Shown piece by piece: positions 56,773 to 64,000 of a stretch of 64,000 bases of DNA. Below the pieces are notes generated by a model. It ran no database searches. It worked only from the letters and a program-made list of their open reading frames with translations, and was not told the origin of the DNA. Location: the NCBI GenBank assembly GCA_018712825.1, contig DVGG01000017.1, positions 20,066-84,065 on the forward strand, read 5' to 3'. Source of the DNA: Candidatus Faecousia excrementipullorum. GTDB taxonomy: Bacteria; Bacillota; Clostridia; Oscillospirales; Oscillospiraceae. Made by a program: the position numbers and the translations under genes. Each line of letters opens with the position of its first letter. Within the stretch, counting starts at the first letter, position 1.

Positions 56773-57993
56773 ATGAACAAAACCTTGATTCTCGAACCTC
56801 AGCGCGTGAAATCTCTCACGGAAGGCTTTTTTGCTGTGTTTCAGACCCAGCCCACCCGCTTTTTCTCCGCTCCCGGCCGCACGGAAATCGGCGGCAACCA
56901 CACCGACCATCAGCGGGGCCGGGTGCTGGCAGCGGCGGTGAATCTGGACACCGTGGCGGCTGTCCGTCCCAACGGCACCAAGACCGTGCGGATTCAGTCC
57001 CAGGGCTACCCCATGTGCCAGGTGGATTTGACCAACCTCCAGCCGGTAGAGGCAGAAATCAACTCCACCCCGGCTCTGGTGCGGGGCGTTGCCGCCCGGT
57101 TTGCCCAGATGGGCTGCAATGTGGAGGGCTTTGATGCCTATGTGGAGTCCACCGTCCTCCCCGGCTCCGGCCTTAGCTCCTCCGCCGCCTTCGAGGTGCT
57201 GGTGGGCACCATCCTCAACCACCTGTACTTTGACGGCCGGGTGTCCCAGCCGGAGATTGCCATGATTGGCCAGTACGCAGAAAATGTGTTCTTCGGCAAG
57301 CCCTGCGGTCTCATGGATCAGACCGCCTCCGCTGTGGGCGGCATGGTGACCATCGACTTCTTCAAGAAGGACGCTCCGGTCATAGAGTCCGTGGACTTTG
57401 ACTTCGCCGCCTGCGGTCACGCCCTGTGCATCATCGACACCCGGGCCAGCCACGCAGACCTGACCGACGAGTACGCCGCCATCACCCAGGAGCTGAAGGC
57501 CGTGTGTGCCCACTTCGGCAAGGAAGTGCTGACGGAAATTCCCCAGGCGGACTTCTTCGCCGCCATTCCGGAGCTGCGAAAGACCTGCGGCGACCGGGCG
57601 GTGCTTCGTGCCATCCACTTCTACCAGGAGAACGACCGGGTGCCCCAGCAGGTGGCAGCCCTCCAGGAAGGAAACTTTGACCGGTTCCTGGCTCTTGTGA
57701 AGGAGAGCGGCTACTCCTCTTATATGTACTTACAGAACGTGGTCCCCGCCGGCTATGTGAAGCAGCAGGACGTGGGTCTGTCTTTGGCCCTGTGCGAGCA
57801 TTACCTCCAGGGCCGGGGTGCTTACCGGGTTCACGGCGGCGGCTTCGCCGGCACCGTCCAGGCCTTTGTCCCCATGGATATGCTGGAAGATTTCCGCCAG
57901 GGCATTGACGCCGTGCTGGGAGAAGGGGCTTGCCATGTGCTGTCCATCCGTCCCCAGGGCGGTGTAGAGGCGTTCTGCCAGGAGGGTAACTGA
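56773..57993 (+). CDS. galK: Galactokinase
   Basis: The 406-aa GHMP kinase phosphorylates galactose at C1. The N-terminal galactose signature GRTEIGGNHTDHQRGRVLA, the ATP motif PGSGLSSSAAFEVLVG and the C-terminal VHGGGFAGTVQAFVP are present. GGGAGG stands before the ATG at 56773. galT begins two bases after its stop. Confidence 0.96.
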   Translation: MNKTLILEPQRVKSLTEGFFAVFQTQPTRFFSAPGRTEIGGNHTDHQRGRVLAAAVNLDTVAAVRPNGTKTVRIQSQGYPMCQVDLTNLQPVEAEINSTPALVRGVAARFAQMGCNVEGFDAYVESTVLPGSGLSSSAAFEVLVGTILNHLYFDGRVSQPEIAMIGQYAENVFFGKPCGLMDQTASAVGGMVTIDFFKKDAPVIESVDFDFAACGHALCIIDTRASHADLTDEYAAITQELKAVCAHFGKEVLTEIPQADFFAAIPELRKTCGDRAVLRAIHFYQENDRVPQQVAALQEGNFDRFLALVKESGYSSYMYLQNVVPAGYVKQQDVGLSLALCEHYLQGRGAYRVHGGGFAGTVQAFVPMDMLEDFRQGIDAVLGEGACHVLSIRPQGGVEAFCQEGN

Positions 57994-57994
57994 T

Positions 57995-59488
57995 ATGACC
58001 ATCGAAACCTGTATTGACTCTTTGGTATGCTACGCCATGAACCACGGCCTTACTCAGCCGGAGGATCACAATGTGGCAGTAAACAAGCTGCTGGAAATTC
58101 TCCATCTGGACAGCTACACCCCCTCCCAGGAGCCGGTGGTGGAGGACCTGGAGGAGATTCTCGCAGGCATCCTGGACTACGCCTGCAAGACCGGTCTGTG
58201 CCAGGACAATGTGGTGGAGCGGGATTTGTTCGACACCAAGGTCATGGGTGCCCTTACCCCCATGCCCCGGGAGGTGATTGCCAAGTTCCGGGAGCTGTAT
58301 GCTCAAAACCCCCAGGCGGCTACCGACTGGTACTACCGCTTCAGCTGCGACACGGACTACATCCGCCGGTATCGCATCAAAAAGGATATGCGGTGGAAGT
58401 TCCCCTGTGAGTACGGGAATCTTGACATTACCATCAATCTCAGCAAGCCGGAGAAGGACCCCAAGGCCATCGCCGCCGCCAAGAACGCCCCCCAGAGCAG
58501 CTACCCCAAGTGCCAGCTGTGCTCCGAGAACGAGGGCTACGCCGGACGGCTGAACCACCCTGCCCGGCAGAACCACCGGATTATCCCCATCACCGTGGAC
58601 GGTGCGGACTGGCGGCTTCAGTACTCCCCCTATGTGTACTACAACGAGCACTGCATCGTGTTCAACAACACCCACACCCCCATGAAGATTGACCGGGCTG
58701 CTTTCCGGAAGCTTCTGGACTTTGTGACCCTCTTCCCCCACTACTTCGTAGGCTCCAATGCAGACCTGCCCATTGTGGGCGGCTCCATCCTCAGCCACGA
58801 GCATTTCCAGGGCGGTCACTACACCTTCGCCATGGAGGAAGCCCCCATTGCCCAGGCTGTCACATTCCGGGGCTTCGAGGATGTGAAGGCCGGCATTGTG
58901 AAGTGGCCCATGAGCGTCCTTCGCATCACCGGGCCGGATGCCTCCCGACTGGTGGAGCTGGCGGATAAGATTCTCACCTGCTGGCGGAGCTACTCCCACC
59001 CGGAGGCCATGATTCTGGCAGAGACCGAGGGCGAGCCCCACAACACCATCACCCCCATTGCCCGGCGGCGGGGTGCCGATTACGAGCTGGATCTGGTGCT
59101 GCGGAACAATCTGACCACGGAGGAGCATCCTCTGGGACTGTACCACCCCCACGCCGACAAGCACCACATCAAGAAGGAGAACATCGGCCTCATCGAGGTC
59201 ATGGGTCTGGCGGTGCTTCCCAGCCGTCTGAAAGGGGAATTGCAGGATTTGGCTGTGGCCATTGTGGAAGGCAAGGACCTGGAAGCCGACCCGGTGCTGA
59301 GCAAGCACGCCCCCTGGGTGGCAGAATTAAAGGAAAAGTACACCTTCACGGCGGAAAACGCCCTGGATCTTCTCCTCCAGGAGACCGGACGGGTATTCTC
59401 CCAGGTGCTGGAGGACGCCGGTGTGTATAAGAACACCCCGGATGGGCTCCAAAACTTCCTGAAATTTGTGGACACTGTAAACGCCTGA
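57995..59488 (+). CDS. galT: UDP-glucose-hexose-1-phosphate uridylyltransferase, class II
   Basis: The 497-aa enzyme exchanges UMP between UDP-glucose and galactose-1-phosphate in the Leloir pathway. The length and the motifs (CQLCSENEGYAGR, HCIVFNNTHTPMKI, GGSILSHEHFQGGHYTF with the catalytic His) match the Firmicutes GalT2 class, not the shorter E. coli form. It is cotranscribed with galK; galE is not in the window. Confidence 0.96.
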   Translation: MTIETCIDSLVCYAMNHGLTQPEDHNVAVNKLLEILHLDSYTPSQEPVVEDLEEILAGILDYACKTGLCQDNVVERDLFDTKVMGALTPMPREVIAKFRELYAQNPQAATDWYYRFSCDTDYIRRYRIKKDMRWKFPCEYGNLDITINLSKPEKDPKAIAAAKNAPQSSYPKCQLCSENEGYAGRLNHPARQNHRIIPITVDGADWRLQYSPYVYYNEHCIVFNNTHTPMKIDRAAFRKLLDFVTLFPHYFVGSNADLPIVGGSILSHEHFQGGHYTFAMEEAPIAQAVTFRGFEDVKAGIVKWPMSVLRITGPDASRLVELADKILTCWRSYSHPEAMILAETEGEPHNTITPIARRRGADYELDLVLRNNLTTEEHPLGLYHPHADKHHIKKENIGLIEVMGLAVLPSRLKGELQDLAVAIVEGKDLEADPVLSKHAPWVAELKEKYTFTAENALDLLLQETGRVFSQVLEDAGVYKNTPDGLQNFLKFVDTVNA

Positions 59489-59489
59489 T

Positions 59490-59537
59490 ATAAGGGACTG
59501 CTGCAAGATACCCATTTTGCAGCAGTCCCTTATTTTC
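59490..59537 (+). terminator. Terminator after galT
   Basis: ATAAGGGACTGCTGCAA pairs with TTGCAGCAGTCCCTTAT, followed by TTTTC. Confidence 0.9.
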
Positions 59538-59562
59538 TTATGCCTTTACCCTGACCCGCCGA

Positions 59563-59655
59563 TACCGGGCGGGTCTGGGAAGTAACGATGCGTAGAAAGC
59601 TGCCGTGCGAAATTGACTGCGGCGGCACGCCGCCCCTTTGGCAAGGGAGCCTTTT
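59563..59655 (-). repeat. Reverse family B copy with family A end
   Basis: GATACCGGGCGGGTCTGGG, AGTAACGATGCGTAGAAAGC, CGTGCGAAATTGACTGCGGC and a GGCGGCACGCCGCC stem form family B. GGCAAGGGAGCC, the end of family A, follows and reaches the first bases of the LacI-like remnant. Confidence 0.78.
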
Positions 59656-59757
59656 TCATCGGGGGCATACGGAGTCCCGCAGGTGGAGGCGGCAGGGAAG
59701 AAGCTCCCGCTGGGTGGGGCGGTTGTGGGTTTCGATCTGCTCCAGCACCAGCTTGCC
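59656..59757 (-). pseudogene. C-terminal tail of a LacI-family regulator
   Basis: Read on the minus strand the last 33 codons before TGA encode KLVLEQIETHNRPTQRELLP and CRLHLRDSVCPR, the usual end of LacI/GalR repressors. Upstream of this, where about 300 residues should be, the frame loses similarity and meets the truncated membrane gene on the other strand. It is therefore a remnant without function. Confidence 0.65.
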
Positions 59758-59774
59758 GGATAGTGGTATAATAA

Positions 59775-60227
59775 TGGCAGATTAAACGATTAGGTGATTC
59801 CCCGACGGCTTCTCCGCTGTCGGTGTTTCTCATCAGCTACGATCTGCTGAGCCTGGGGGTGACCAACGGCAGCAACCCCTACGGAATGCTCTTTTCCGGG
59901 GTGGGGCTGCTGGTAGGACTGCTGGCCCTGGCGGTGTTCCAGTACGCCTTTGTCCTCAACGCCTCCCTGGATTTGCCCGCCTGGGCCATCCTGAAAAACA
60001 GCCGTGCATTGACTTTCCTGGGGCTTACGTATACAATAGGTATCCTGGGAATTACCTGCTTCGTGGATGCGGCTCTGCTCTTCGGTTTCCTCATTTCTCT
60101 GGTGCTTCTGGTACTGGGATTTCCCACCCTGGTGCAGTTCATCGTGTGCTGCCTGGGAAATATCCCCATGCAGAAGTGGATCGTGGAGCCCTATCTTCGT
60201 CAGCAGGAGGAAAATGCAGAAACCTAA
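59775..60227 (+). pseudogene. C-terminal part of a DUF624 (YesL)-like membrane protein
   Basis: The frame encodes about three to four membrane helices (GLLVGLLALAVFQYAFVLN, LGLTYTIGILGITCFV, LLFGFLISLVLLVLGFPTLV split) with SLDLPAWAILKNSRAL between, similar to the second half of YesL/DUF624 proteins. The N-terminal half is missing and the possible GTG start at 59823 has no ribosome site. It lies head-to-head with the LacI tail, so a deletion probably removed the start regions of both. A short functional protein cannot be excluded. Confidence 0.6.
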
Positions 60228-60229
60228 CC

Positions 60230-60259
60230 AAAAGCCCAGCTTTCGCTGGGCTTTTCCTT
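60230..60259 (+). terminator. Terminator before the phosphatase gene
   Basis: AAAAGCCCAGC pairs with GCTGGGCTTTT around TTTC. Confidence 0.8.
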
Positions 60260-60273
60260 TTGGAGGGATGGAT

Positions 60274-60915
60274 ATGACAACACTTTTGCTGGTGCGCCAC
60301 GGCCTGAGCCTTGCCAACCGGGAAAAATTCTTCGCCGGGCAGGCGGATGTGCCCCTGCTTCCTATGGGGCAGCTTCAGGCCAGGGCTACCGGGGCGTTTC
60401 TCCGGGAGCACTACGCCGCCCACAAGGTATATGCCAGCGATCTGGTCAGAGCCGGGGAGACCGGGCAGATTCTTGCTGAGATTTTAGGCTGTCCTCTGGA
60501 AACAGATAAGGGGCTGCGGGAGATTTACGCCGGAGCCTGGCAGGAAAAGACCTTTGACTACCTGACAGAGCATTACCCGGAGGGTTACGGAGTGTGGCGC
60601 CGGGACATTGGAAAGGCCCAGTGCCCCCAGGGGGAGTCGGTGGCGGAAATGGGCCTTCGGGTCAGGGAAGCCCTCACAAGAATCTGCCGGGACAACCCCG
60701 GCAAAACCCTGGTCATCGCCACCCACGCCACCCCCATCCGTGCCATGGAGTCCTGGGCAAAGTTCCGGGACTTTTCCCGGATGGGAGAGCTTCCCTGGGT
60801 GTCCAACGCCTCTGTCACGGAGCTTTTCTATGAGGACGGGGTGTGGCAGCTGGGAAAGGTGAGCCTGGACAGCCATTTACAAGACCTTCGCACCGTGTTT
60901 CCTGCCAATGTATAG
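60274..60915 (+). CDS. Histidine phosphatase family protein
   Basis: The 213-aa protein has the phosphohistidine motif LLVRHGLSLANREKFFAG at the start, a second catalytic segment with Arg and Glu (ASDLVRAGETGQI, LREIYAGAWQEK) and the C-terminal His in VIATHATPIRA. It belongs to the phosphoglycerate mutase-like phosphatases; the substrate is unknown. The ATG at 60274 has GGAGG seven bases before it. It overlaps the next gene by 8 bases. Confidence 0.92.
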   Translation: MTTLLLVRHGLSLANREKFFAGQADVPLLPMGQLQARATGAFLREHYAAHKVYASDLVRAGETGQILAEILGCPLETDKGLREIYAGAWQEKTFDYLTEHYPEGYGVWRRDIGKAQCPQGESVAEMGLRVREALTRICRDNPGKTLVIATHATPIRAMESWAKFRDFSRMGELPWVSNASVTELFYEDGVWQLGKVSLDSHLQDLRTVFPANV

Positions 60916-61783
60916 AAGCTTTCATCAATACTGCCGGGAGGTTTTCGGCTGCAAGGTGTATAAGCTGTCTTTGGACGGGGGCTTCACCTGCCCCAACCGG
61001 GACGGCACCCTGGGCACCCGGGGGTGTATCTTCTGCTCCAGCCGGGGCAGCGGGGACTTTGCCCCGGAACGAAGCCTCTCCATCCCGGAGCAGTTACGCT
61101 CCGCCAAAGCCCGGGTGGAGAAAAAGTGCAAAGATGGCAAGTACATCGCCTACTTTCAGGCTTTTACCAACACCTACGCCCCGGCAGATCGGCTTCGCCG
61201 GGTGTTTACGGAGGCCATAGAGCCGGAGGAGGTGGTAGGCCTGTCCGTTGCCACCCGTCCCGACTGCCTGCCCCCGGAGGTTCTCTCCCTTCTGGGGGAG
61301 CTGAACCGGAAAAAGCCGGTGTTGGTGGAGCTGGGACTGCAAACCATCCATGAAGCCTCCATCCGCTACATCCGGCGAGGCTACGAAAATGCCGTGTATT
61401 TTCAGGCAGTGAAAGACCTGAAAGCCCTGGGCATCCCGGTGGTGACCCACATCATTTTAGGCCTTCCCGGAGAGTCGGAAGAACAGATGGTGGAGACCAC
61501 TCAGGCGGCGGTGGCAGCAGGAACCCAAGGGGTGAAGTTTCACCTGCTGCATGTCCTCTCCGGCACGGATTTACACAAAGACTACCAGGCGGGCAAATTC
61601 TCCTGCCTGACCCTGGAAAGCTACGCCCGGGTGCTTAAAAAGTGCCTGGGGGTGCTTCCTCCGGAGGTGGTGGTGCACCGCATCACCGGGGACGGGGCGA
61701 AAAAAGATCTGGTGGCACCCCTATGGTCAGCTGATAAAAAGCGGGTTCTTAACTATCTTACAAAGGTGCTGCAGGAGCCGTGA
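60908..61783 (+). CDS. TIGR01212-family radical SAM protein (YtqA-like)
   Basis: The 291-aa protein starts MYRSFHQYCREVFGCKVYKL and has the SAM cluster motif CPNRDGTLGTRGCIFC, i.e. Cys spacing typical of this family, followed by QAFTNTYAP and VSVATRPDCL-like segments. Its substrate is unknown, with a tRNA or nucleotide modification role suspected for relatives. It is translationally coupled to the phosphatase gene. Confidence 0.92.
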   Translation: MYRSFHQYCREVFGCKVYKLSLDGGFTCPNRDGTLGTRGCIFCSSRGSGDFAPERSLSIPEQLRSAKARVEKKCKDGKYIAYFQAFTNTYAPADRLRRVFTEAIEPEEVVGLSVATRPDCLPPEVLSLLGELNRKKPVLVELGLQTIHEASIRYIRRGYENAVYFQAVKDLKALGIPVVTHIILGLPGESEEQMVETTQAAVAAGTQGVKFHLLHVLSGTDLHKDYQAGKFSCLTLESYARVLKKCLGVLPPEVVVHRITGDGAKKDLVAPLWSADKKRVLNYLTKVLQEP

Positions 61784-61790
61784 AAAACTC

Positions 61791-61819
61791 TTGCAGGAGG
61801 AAGTCGTTCGTGATAAAAT
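61791..61819 (+). promoter_or_regulatory. Promoter of the transketolase genes
   Basis: TTGCAG (61791-61796) and TAAAAT (61814-61819) are 17 bases apart, about 50 bases before the transketolase start. Confidence 0.6.
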
Positions 61820-61867
61820 ATATAGGATAAAGCCCGGAATTGGGAAAATGAAACAAGGAGGAATACC

Positions 61868-62713
61868 ATGACTTCCAGTGAAAAGAAACAGTTGCAGATG
61901 GAAGCCTGCAAGGTGCGCATGGGCGTGATTGAATCCACTCACGGCGCCAAGGCAGGCCACCCCGGCGGCAGCCTGTCCGCAGCGGATGTGTTTACCTATC
62001 TGTATTTCAAGGAAATGAACATTGACCCCAAGAACCCCAAGTGGGAGGAGCGGGACCGGTTCGTGCTCTCCAAGGGCCACACCGCCCCCGGCCTGTATGC
62101 GGCCCTTGCCAACCGGGGCTTCTTCCCGGTGGAGGATCTGCCCACCCTGCGGCACATTGACAGCTACCTGCAGGGTCACCCCAACATGAACACCGTTCCC
62201 GGCGTGGATATGTCCACCGGCTCCCTGGGCCAGGGCGTGTCCGTGGCTGTGGGTATGGCTCTGGGCGCCAAGTACCAGGGCAAGACCTACCGGGTCTACA
62301 CCCTGCTGGGTGACGGCGAGATTCAGGAAGGCCAGGTCTGGGAGGCCTGCATGGCTGCCAGCCACTACAAGCTGGACAACCTGTGCGTCATCGTGGACAA
62401 CAACGGCCTGCAGATTGACGGCGACATCGCCAAGGTCATGAGCCCCTACCCCATTGTGGACAAGCTGGAGGCCTTCGGCTTCCACGTAGAGGCTGTGGAC
62501 GGCCACGACTTCGAGGCTCTGGAAGCCGCCTTCCGGAAGGCCAAGGAGGTCAAGGGCGCTCCCACCGCCATTGTCATGTCCACCACCAAGGGCAAGGGCG
62601 TGTCCTTCATGGAGAACAACGCCGGCTGGCACGGCAAGGCTCCCAACGACCAGGAGTACGCCCAGGCCATGGACGAGCTGAAAGCCCTGATGGCAGAAGT
62701 GGAGGGAATGTAA
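61868..62713 (+). CDS. Transketolase, N-terminal subunit
   Basis: The 281-aa protein is the thiamine diphosphate-binding half. It shows GHPGGSLSAADV, the SKGHTAPGLYAAL segment and the GDGEIQEGQVWEA motif that holds Mg2+ and diphosphate. Together with the next gene it moves two-carbon units in the pentose phosphate pathway, which in this gene set may supply ribose. The split form is common in Firmicutes and archaea. Confidence 0.96.
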   Translation: MTSSEKKQLQMEACKVRMGVIESTHGAKAGHPGGSLSAADVFTYLYFKEMNIDPKNPKWEERDRFVLSKGHTAPGLYAALANRGFFPVEDLPTLRHIDSYLQGHPNMNTVPGVDMSTGSLGQGVSVAVGMALGAKYQGKTYRVYTLLGDGEIQEGQVWEACMAASHYKLDNLCVIVDNNGLQIDGDIAKVMSPYPIVDKLEAFGFHVEAVDGHDFEALEAAFRKAKEVKGAPTAIVMSTTKGKGVSFMENNAGWHGKAPNDQEYAQAMDELKALMAEVEGM

Positions 62714-62714
62714 A

Positions 62715-63656
62715 ATGGCAGAACTGAAAAAGATTGCAACCCGGGACAGCTACGGCAACGCTCTGAAGGAGCTGGGTGCGGAGCATCCCGACCTGGTGGT
62801 GCTGGATGCCGACCTGGCAGGCGCTACCAAGACCGGCACCTTCCAGAAGGCATATCCTGAGCGGCACTTTGACTTCGGCATTGCCGAGGCCAACATGATC
62901 TGCGCCGCCGCCGGTATGTCCACCACCGGCCTGGTGCCCTTTGCCTCCAGCTTCGCCATGTTTGCCGCCGGCCGTGCCTTCGAGCAGGTGCGCAACTCCA
63001 TCGGCTACCCCCACCTGAACGTGAAAATCGGCGCTACCCACGGCGGCATCTCCGTGGGCGAGGACGGCGCCAGCCACCAGTGCTGTGAGGACTTTGCCCT
63101 CATGCGCTCCATCCCCGGCATGACCGTCATCTGCCCCGCAGACGACGTGGAGGCCAAGGCCGCTGTCCGGGCTGCCTACGAGATGGAAGGCCCTGTGTAC
63201 CTGCGGTTCGGCCGTCTGGCTGTGCCTGTGTTCCACAGCGAGGATTACCAGTTCCAGATCGGCAAGGGCGAGGTTCTGAAGGACGGCAGCGACGTTGCCA
63301 TCATCGCCAACGGCCTGCTGGTTTACGAGGCTGTGAAGGCCGCTGAGGCCCTGGAGGCCGAGGGAATCCACGCCATGGTCATCAACATGGCCACCATCAA
63401 GCCTCTGGACAACGACCTGGTGCTGGAAGCTGCCAAGAAGTGCGGCAGAGTGATTACCTGCGAGGAGCACTCCGTCATCGGCGGTCTGGGCGAGGCTGTG
63501 TGCAGCCTCCTGTCCGAGAAGCACCCCACCCCCGTTAAGCGCATCGGCGTCAACGACGAGTTCGGCCACTCCGGCCCCGCCGCCGCCCTGCTGGAGCAGT
63601 TCGGCCTCACCGCCCCCCACATCGTGGACGTGGCAAAGGCCTTCTGCGGCAAGTAA
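62715..63656 (+). CDS. Transketolase, C-terminal subunit
   Basis: The 313-aa protein has the pyrimidine-binding domain with the Glu of FDFGIAEANM, THGGISVGEDGASHQ, and a C-terminal domain with ITCEEHSVIGGLGEAV. It starts one base after the N-terminal subunit, and both halves are needed for the enzyme. The two together correspond to a single full-length transketolase. Confidence 0.96.
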   Translation: MAELKKIATRDSYGNALKELGAEHPDLVVLDADLAGATKTGTFQKAYPERHFDFGIAEANMICAAAGMSTTGLVPFASSFAMFAAGRAFEQVRNSIGYPHLNVKIGATHGGISVGEDGASHQCCEDFALMRSIPGMTVICPADDVEAKAAVRAAYEMEGPVYLRFGRLAVPVFHSEDYQFQIGKGEVLKDGSDVAIIANGLLVYEAVKAAEALEAEGIHAMVINMATIKPLDNDLVLEAAKKCGRVITCEEHSVIGGLGEAVCSLLSEKHPTPVKRIGVNDEFGHSGPAAALLEQFGLTAPHIVDVAKAFCGK

Positions 63657-63668
63657 ATTCCATAATCA

Positions 63669-63714
63669 AGAGGCCTGTTGCAAAACGAAGGTTTTGCAAC
63701 AGGCCCTTGTTTTC
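63669..63714 (+). terminator. Terminator after the transketolase genes
   Basis: GGCCTGTTGCAAAAC pairs with GTTTTGCAACAGGCC, followed by CTTGTTTTC. Confidence 0.85.
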
Positions 63715-63749
63715 TGTCATCTGAATCCTCCGGGTGTCGCTGCCGGTCA

Positions 63750-64000
63750 GCCCAAAGCCCCCCTGGCCATTGTGGGGGTTCCTCGGCAACGCCGAGGCGG
63801 GGGGATACCCAGGCTCCGCCTGGGTACTTCTTACCTATTCCCTCTTCACTATTCCCTAAAAAACCTTCCCCTTTTCACATAGGTTTGTACTTTAAGAAAG
63901 TGCCAACTGTGAATCCCTCAGTCAAAAATCAAAGATTTTTGCCAGCTCCCTTTAGCAAGGGAGCCTTTGGTGCAGTGCCGATACCGGGCGCTGGAGGTGC
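63750..64000 (+). repeat. Family C, AT-rich motif, family A and start of family B
   Basis: Family C with inner stem CCTCGGC/GCCGAGG spans 63750-63822, the AT-rich CTATTCCCTCTTCACTATTCCC motif 63827-63858, and family A (AAAATCAAAGATTTT stem, CCCTTTAGCAAGGGAGCC) 63866-63976. A reversed family B begins with CCGATACCGGGCGCTGG and runs out of the window. No gene is seen after the transketolase terminator. Confidence 0.8.

Overview
The window looks like chromosomal DNA of a strictly anaerobic, moderately GC-rich member of the Firmicutes, most likely class Clostridia, family Oscillospiraceae/Ruminococcaceae. The sequence shows anaerobic ribonucleotide reductase with its radical-SAM activase under an NrdR box, Gram-positive style AGGAGG ribosome sites with many TTG and GTG starts, RNase J, a CoaX/CoaBC set, ECF-type vitamin S components, a transketolase split into two genes, and the gdpP-rplI-dnaB and tilS-hpt-ftsH neighbourhoods known from Firmicutes. 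The species is an inference; no rRNA is present.

Layout. 1-3.2 kb: nrdG-nrdD. 3.2-3.8 kb: repeats. 3.8-5.6 kb: a MarR domain joined in frame to citrate synthase, with a ribosome site at the join. 6.2-7.8 kb: K+/H+ antiporter, then an IS30 remnant split by a small inverted-repeat element. 8.8-10.7 kb: a GntR-regulated ABC exporter. 10.8-15.5 kb: acetyltransferase, tRNA-Ser, self-regulated bioY-birA, M24 peptidase. 15.5-19.4 kb: aldo/keto reductase, coaX and a pantothenate-type S component, divergent from coaBC. 19.7-22.6 kb: an esterase-acyltransferase fusion and a zinc-ribbon membrane protein. 22.6-23.7 kb: a dense array of palindromic repeats. 23.7-28.9 kb: heterodimeric ABC exporter, LysR regulator, ogt. 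29.2-32.6 kb: an envelope-type locus behind an ECF sigma gene carrying an in-frame amber codon. 33-39.5 kb: tRNA-Leu and mostly uncharacterised small, membrane and lipoprotein genes. 39.7-42.7 kb: CBS protein, hemolysin III, RNase III-like protein and a small acidic protein. 42.8-51.1 kb: ftsH, hpt, tilS, dnaB, a CmpB-type protein, rplI, gdpP. 51.3-54.9 kb: a candidate structured leader RNA, RNase J, tRNA-dihydrouridine synthase, gamma carbonic anhydrase. 55-56.6 kb: queT with a riboswitch-like leader and a pyroglutamyl-peptidase-DUF1893 fusion. 56.8-60.2 kb: galK-galT and remnants of two truncated genes. 60.3-63.7 kb: phosphatase, radical SAM protein, split transketolase.

The main non-coding signal is a set of dispersed palindromic repeat families (called A, B and C here) that fill most long intergenic gaps. 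Their inner stems differ between copies yet stay self-complementary. A separate element of about 163 bp with terminal inverted repeats (MITE-like) occurs three times, once inside the IS30 remnant. No complete mobile element, CRISPR array, prophage or rRNA operon was seen. Several regulatory circuits are readable directly: an NrdR box before nrdG, a BirA operator before bioY-birA, a palindrome over the -10 of the GntR operon, mirrored promoters between panT-coaX and coaBC, and a leader with terminator before queT.
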